A stretch of DNA of 64,000 nucleotides from the NCBI RefSeq assembly GCF_001267885.1, contig NZ_CP012382.1, positions 5,691,001-5,755,000 of the forward strand, in the 5' to 3' direction. Within the stretch, counting starts at the first letter, position 1. Each line of letters begins with the position of its first letter. A program made the position numbers and the translations under genes. The DNA comes from Streptomyces ambofaciens ATCC 23877. GTDB taxonomy: Bacteria > Actinomycetota > Actinomycetes > Streptomycetales > Streptomycetaceae. The notes beneath the pieces were generated by a model, which was not told where the DNA came from, made no database searches, and saw nothing but the letters and a program-made list of their open reading frames with translations. Below, piece after piece: positions 60,250 to 64,000 of the stretch.

Positions 60250-61287
60250 GTGTCGCACAGCACGGTGCCTCGGAGCAGGGCCGAGGCCGATACGACGGAG
60301 AAGACCCCGGTGGCGTCCGACGGCGCCACCGGCCCCCGGAGGAAGGGACCGCCGTCCGGGAAGCTGAAGCTCGGGCTCAGACTCAGACGCGACCGCGTGC
60401 TGCTGCTGATGACGCTGCCCGCCGTGCTGCTGGTCCTGCTCTTCAACTACCTGCCGATCCTGGGCAATGTGGTCGCCTTCCAGGAGTACGACCCCTACCT
60501 CAGCGACAACGGGATCGTCTCCATCCTGAACAGCCCCTGGGTCGGCCTGGAGAACTTCCAGCGGATCTTCGAGGACTCGGCCTTCTGGAACGCGGTCCAG
60601 AACACACTGGTCCTCTTCGTCCTCCAGCTCGTCCTCTACTTCCCGGTCCCGATCCTGCTCGCGCTGCTCATCAACAGCGTCGTCAGGCCCCGGGTGCGGG
60701 CCGTGTCGCAGGCGATCCTGTACCTGCCGCACTTCTTCTCCTGGGTGCTGGTCGTCGCCGTCTTCCAGCAGCTCTTCGGCGGCGCCGGCATCCTCTCCCA
60801 GCTGCTGCGGGAGAACGGGTACGACGGTCTGAACATCATGACCAACCCGGACACCTTCGCCTTCCTGATCACCGCGCAGAGCGTGTGGAAGGACGCCGGC
60901 TGGGGGATCATCGTCTTCCTCGCCGCGCTCGCCTCGGTCAACCCCGACCTGTACGAGGCCGCCGCGATGGACGGCGCGGGCCGCTGGCGCCGCATGTGGC
61001 ACGTCACCCTGCCCGCGCTGCGCCCGGTGATAGCCCTGCTGCTGGTGCTGCGCGTCGGTGACGCCCTCACCGTCGGCTTCGAACAGATCCTGCTGCAACG
61101 GGACTACGTCGGACCCGGCGCGGCCGAGGTCCTCGACACCTTCGTGTGGTGGAACGGCGTGCGCAACCAGGACTTCGGCTACGCGGCCGCCGCCGGCCTC
61201 GTCAAGGGCGTCATCAGCCTGGGACTGGTCCTCGCCGCGAACAAGGTGGCCCATCTGATGGGCGAGCAGGGGGTGTACAAGAAGTGA
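60250..61287 (+). CDS. Sugar ABC transporter permease (LplB-like)
   Basis: 345-residue permease, six helices after about 50 charged cytosolic residues. LplB hallmarks: NYLPILGNVVAFQEYDPY and the EAA loop LYEAAAMDGAGRWRRMWHV. GTG at 60250 with an aggaga site; the N-terminal tail is variable. The stop overlaps the next permease (GTGA). Confidence 0.91.
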   Translation: MSHSTVPRSRAEADTTEKTPVASDGATGPRRKGPPSGKLKLGLRLRRDRVLLLMTLPAVLLVLLFNYLPILGNVVAFQEYDPYLSDNGIVSILNSPWVGLENFQRIFEDSAFWNAVQNTLVLFVLQLVLYFPVPILLALLINSVVRPRVRAVSQAILYLPHFFSWVLVVAVFQQLFGGAGILSQLLRENGYDGLNIMTNPDTFAFLITAQSVWKDAGWGIIVFLAALASVNPDLYEAAAMDGAGRWRRMWHVTLPALRPVIALLLVLRVGDALTVGFEQILLQRDYVGPGAAEVLDTFVWWNGVRNQDFGYAAAAGLVKGVISLGLVLAANKVAHLMGEQGVYKK

Positions 61288-62231
61288 CCACCGTCATCGA
61301 CAAGGACGTCCGGCAGCCTTCGCGGAAGCCGAGCCGCTGGGCGGCCCCGCCCCGGCCGGTGTGGGAGGAGAAGCCCAGCACGGCCGGCGTCGCCGGCAAG
61401 GGTCTGGTGCTGGGCCTGGCCTGTCTGGCCATCGTCTTCCCGCTGTGGATCGTCATCGTCACCAGCCTGTCCTCGCGCAGGACCATCGACGAGGCCGGCG
61501 GCCTGGTGATGATCCCCAAGGACATCACCTTCGTCGCCTACCAGGAACTGCTCAGCGGCGGCCAGGTCACCCGCGCCGCGCTCGTCAGCGTCGGCATCAC
61601 CCTCGTCGGCACCCTCTTCTCGATGACGGTGTCCGTGCTGTGCGCCTACGGCCTGTCCCGCACCGGCTCACTGGGCCACCGCTGGATCCTGATGCTCCTG
61701 CTGGCCACCATGTTCTTCAGCGCCGGCCTCATCCCCACCTACCTGCTGGTGCAGTCGCTGGGGCTGACGGACAGCTATCTCGCGCTGATCCTGCCGAGCG
61801 CGATCAGCGTCTTCAACATCCTGGTCCTGCGCGGCTTCTTCATGGGCATCTCCCAGGAGCTGATCGACAGCGCCCGCATCGACGGCGCCGGGGACTTCCG
61901 CATCCTCCGGCAGATCGTCATGCCGCTGTCCCGCGCCGTCCTCGCCGTGATCACGCTGTTCTACGCCGTCGGCTACTGGAGCGCCTGGTTCAACGCCTCC
62001 CTGTACCTGAACGACCAGGACATGATGCCGCTGCAGAACGTCATGATCCAGCTCGTGCAGAAGCAGGAGGCGCCGGTCGGCCTCGGCCAGGCGATCAAGA
62101 CCGGGGAACTGTCGGGCCTCGCCGTGCAGATGGCCGTGATGGTCATGGCGCTGCTGCCGGTGGCCGTGCTGTCGCCCTTCGTCCAGCGCCACTTCAAGAA
62201 GGGGATGCTCACGGGGGCCGTCAAGGGCTGA
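61284..62231 (+). CDS. Sugar ABC transporter permease (YtcP-like)
   Basis: 315-residue permease, six helices, partner of the LplB-like protein. EAA loop: ELIDSARIDGAGDFRIL. SLSSRRTIDEAGGLVMIPK is the usual first outer loop. GTG overlaps the previous stop. A 42-nt gap leads to the GH42 gene, so the operon continues. Confidence 0.91.
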   Translation: MTTVIDKDVRQPSRKPSRWAAPPRPVWEEKPSTAGVAGKGLVLGLACLAIVFPLWIVIVTSLSSRRTIDEAGGLVMIPKDITFVAYQELLSGGQVTRAALVSVGITLVGTLFSMTVSVLCAYGLSRTGSLGHRWILMLLLATMFFSAGLIPTYLLVQSLGLTDSYLALILPSAISVFNILVLRGFFMGISQELIDSARIDGAGDFRILRQIVMPLSRAVLAVITLFYAVGYWSAWFNASLYLNDQDMMPLQNVMIQLVQKQEAPVGLGQAIKTGELSGLAVQMAVMVMALLPVAVLSPFVQRHFKKGMLTGAVKG

Positions 62232-62273
62232 CACCTCCCGACCACCCTCCCCCGCAAGCAGAGAGCCCAGCCG

Positions 62274-64000
62274 ATGCCGAACCTGTCGGACACCACCCGC
62301 CACCGCATCCTCTACGGCGGCGACTACAACCCCGAGCAGTGGCCCGAGGAGACCTGGCACGAGGACGTCCGCCTGATGAAGGACGCCGGCGTCAACTCCG
62401 TCACCCTCGGCGTCTTCTCCTGGTCGAAGCTCGAACCGCGCCCCGGCGTCCACGACTTCGGCTGGCTGGACCGCCTGATGGACCTGCTGCACGCCCACGG
62501 CGTCGGGGTCGTCCTCGCCACCCCCACCTCCTCGCCCCCGCCCTGGCTGGGCCACCTCCACCCGGACACCCTGCCCCGCGACGAGGAGGGCCGCACGGAG
62601 TGGTGGGGCGGCCGACAGCACTTCTCCCACTCCAGCACCACCTACCGTCGCCACGCGGCGGCCATCACCGAGGCCCTCGCCGCCCGCTACGCCGGCCACC
62701 CCGCGCTCACCATGTGGCACATCAACAACGAGTACTGCACCTACGACCAGGGGGACGAGGCCGCCGCCCGCTTCCGCCGCTGGCTGCGGGACCGGTACGG
62801 CACCCTCGACGCCCTCAACTCCGCCTGGGGCACCGCCTTCTGGAGCCAGGGCTACGGCGACTGGGAGGAGATCGCCCCGCCCCGCCGCGCCCACTACCTG
62901 AAGAACCCCACCCAGGTTCTCGACTTCCGGCGCTTCACCTCGGACATGCTCCTGGAGTGCTACGTCGCCGAACGCGACATCGTCCGCCGCCACACCCCGC
63001 ACCTGCCGGTGACCACCAACTTCATGCCGCTGTGGTTCGGCCAGGACGCCTGGCGCTGGGCCCGGGAGGAGGACGTGGTCTCCGTCGACCTCTACCCCGA
63101 CCCGCGTGACCCGCTCGGCGCGCAGCACGGCGCCCTCGTCCAGGACATGACCCGCTCCCAGGCGCGGGGCCCCTGGATGCTCATGGAGCAGGCCGCCGGC
63201 CCCGTCAACTGGCGCGGCGTGAACCACCCCAAGCCGCGCGGCCTCAACCGCCTGTGGTCCCTTCAGGCCGTGGCCCGCGGCGCCGACGCCGTCTGCTACT
63301 TCCAGTGGCGCCAGTCCCGGCAGGGCGCGGAGAAGTTCCACTCCGGGATGCTCGGCCACGCGGGCCCGCAGGGACGCACGTACCAGGAGGTCAGGCAGCT
63401 CGGCGCCGACCTCGCCCGGCTCGGCCCGCACACCGCGGACACCCGCGTCACCGCCGGCATCGCCGTCCTGCACGACTGGCACGCCTGGTGGGCCGGCGCC
63501 CAGGACGCCCGGCCCTCCACCCGCTTCGACTACCCCGATGTCCTCCACGCGTGGCACCGGGCCCTGTGGGAGGCCCACCTCACCACCGACTTCGCCCACC
63601 CGGAGCACGACCTGACCCCGTACGCAGTGGTCGTCGTGCCCCAGCTGTACGCCCTCACCGACGCGGCGGTCGACAACCTCCTCGGCTACGTCCGCGGCGG
63701 CGGCACCCTGGTCTGCGGCTTCCTGACCGGCGTCGCCGACGAGGACGACCGGATCAGACCCGGCGGCATGGACGCCCGGCTGCGCGCCCTCTTCGGCATC
63801 CGCACCCTGCACGAGTGGTGGCCCCTGGAGACGGACGAGACGGCGTCCTGCGACGGCTTCCGCGGCACCCTGTGGTCCGAGGAGATCGAACCCGACGGCA
63901 CCGCCGCGGAGACCGTCCCCTACAAGGGCGGCGAACTGGACGGACTGCCGGCCGTCCTGCGCAAGGGCAGGGCCTGGTACCTGTCGACGATCCCGGAGCC
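62274..64000 (+). CDS. GH42 beta-galactosidase (3' end outside window)
   Basis: At least 575 residues of a glycoside hydrolase family 42 enzyme, open to the window end. The N-terminus ILYGGDYNPEQWPEE is diagnostic. The acid/base is Glu153 in HINNEY and the nucleophile Glu305 in MLMEQAAG. The central region then enters the trimerisation domain (YAVVVVPQLYALTD). No signal peptide, so it would act on imported oligosaccharides. ATG with a gagagccc leader, same operon as the importer. Specificity for beta-1,4- versus beta-1,3/1,6-galactosides cannot be read. Confidence 0.93.
   Translation, partial: MPNLSDTTRHRILYGGDYNPEQWPEETWHEDVRLMKDAGVNSVTLGVFSWSKLEPRPGVHDFGWLDRLMDLLHAHGVGVVLATPTSSPPPWLGHLHPDTLPRDEEGRTEWWGGRQHFSHSSTTYRRHAAAITEALAARYAGHPALTMWHINNEYCTYDQGDEAAARFRRWLRDRYGTLDALNSAWGTAFWSQGYGDWEEIAPPRRAHYLKNPTQVLDFRRFTSDMLLECYVAERDIVRRHTPHLPVTTNFMPLWFGQDAWRWAREEDVVSVDLYPDPRDPLGAQHGALVQDMTRSQARGPWMLMEQAAGPVNWRGVNHPKPRGLNRLWSLQAVARGADAVCYFQWRQSRQGAEKFHSGMLGHAGPQGRTYQEVRQLGADLARLGPHTADTRVTAGIAVLHDWHAWWAGAQDARPSTRFDYPDVLHAWHRALWEAHLTTDFAHPEHDLTPYAVVVVPQLYALTDAAVDNLLGYVRGGGTLVCGFLTGVADEDDRIRPGGMDARLRALFGIRTLHEWWPLETDETASCDGFRGTLWSEEIEPDGTAAETVPYKGGELDGLPAVLRKGRAWYLSTIPE

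Overview
The window is a high-GC actinobacterial chromosome segment, almost certainly from a Streptomyces. The reasons are very strong G/C third-position bias, many GTG starts and coupled ATGA/GTGA/TGATG junctions, the sporulation sigma factor WhiG beside the rpsB-tsf-pyrH-frr-cdsA core, tandem type I signal peptidases, a DasR-type operator at a chitinase, a LAETG (class E sortase) surface protein and a mycothiol-dependent enzyme family. No tRNA, rRNA, CRISPR array, insertion sequence or prophage was seen.

Layout. (1) 1-6864: two tandem signal peptidases (the first cut by the window edge), a NUDIX hydrolase, DUF2469, YraN, ComM/YifB, DprA and WhiG. (2) 6969-13446: a TetR regulator, a convergent M23 peptidase, then rpsB, tsf, pyrH, frr and cdsA, separated by strong hairpins. 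(3) 13680-16645: a five-gene arsenic island (arsN-arsC-acr3-arsR, with arsI divergent). (4) 16781-21880: rlmN, then a TPP riboswitch in front of a thiamine-type ABC transporter (binding protein, fused permease, ATPase). (5) 21905-27529: MDMPI-like enzyme, LAETG surface protein, LOG-family and VOC proteins, and an atypical ABC permease/ATPase pair.

(6) 27739-54569 is dominated by polyamine and GABA catabolism. It holds a class III aminotransferase, an Lrp regulator, two paralogous aminobutyraldehyde dehydrogenases each followed by a PotD-like lipoprotein, PotABC, a PuuB-like FAD oxidase, GabT, a PucR regulator and another aldehyde dehydrogenase. Together these can import putrescine/spermidine and carry them through 4-aminobutanal (or its gamma-glutamyl form) and GABA to succinate. 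Interspersed are a GDPD phosphodiesterase, a probable 6-aminodeoxyfutalosine deaminase, a DUF4190 membrane protein, a NADAR protein, a small prim-pol-like protein, a GH18 chitinase, a PAP2 phosphatase and a membrane-anchored VirD4-like ATPase. (7) 54776-55030: a glycosyltransferase remnant. (8) 55243-64000: a sugar-utilisation locus, with a GH3 glycosidase divergent from an LplABC-type ABC importer and a GH42 beta-galactosidase (cut by the window end). Two identical LacI-type palindromes sit in the intergenic region.

Non-coding structure is rich. It includes a TPP riboswitch with a Shine-Dalgarno-sequestering hairpin, a long hairpin burying the ribosome binding site of a small gene, two orphan hairpins in a 578-bp gap beside gabT, a perfect 30-nt palindrome inside cdsA, a 31-37 bp repeat array that runs into the end of a gene, and many intrinsic-terminator-like hairpins without U tracts. 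All calls come from reading the sequence; no database search was run.
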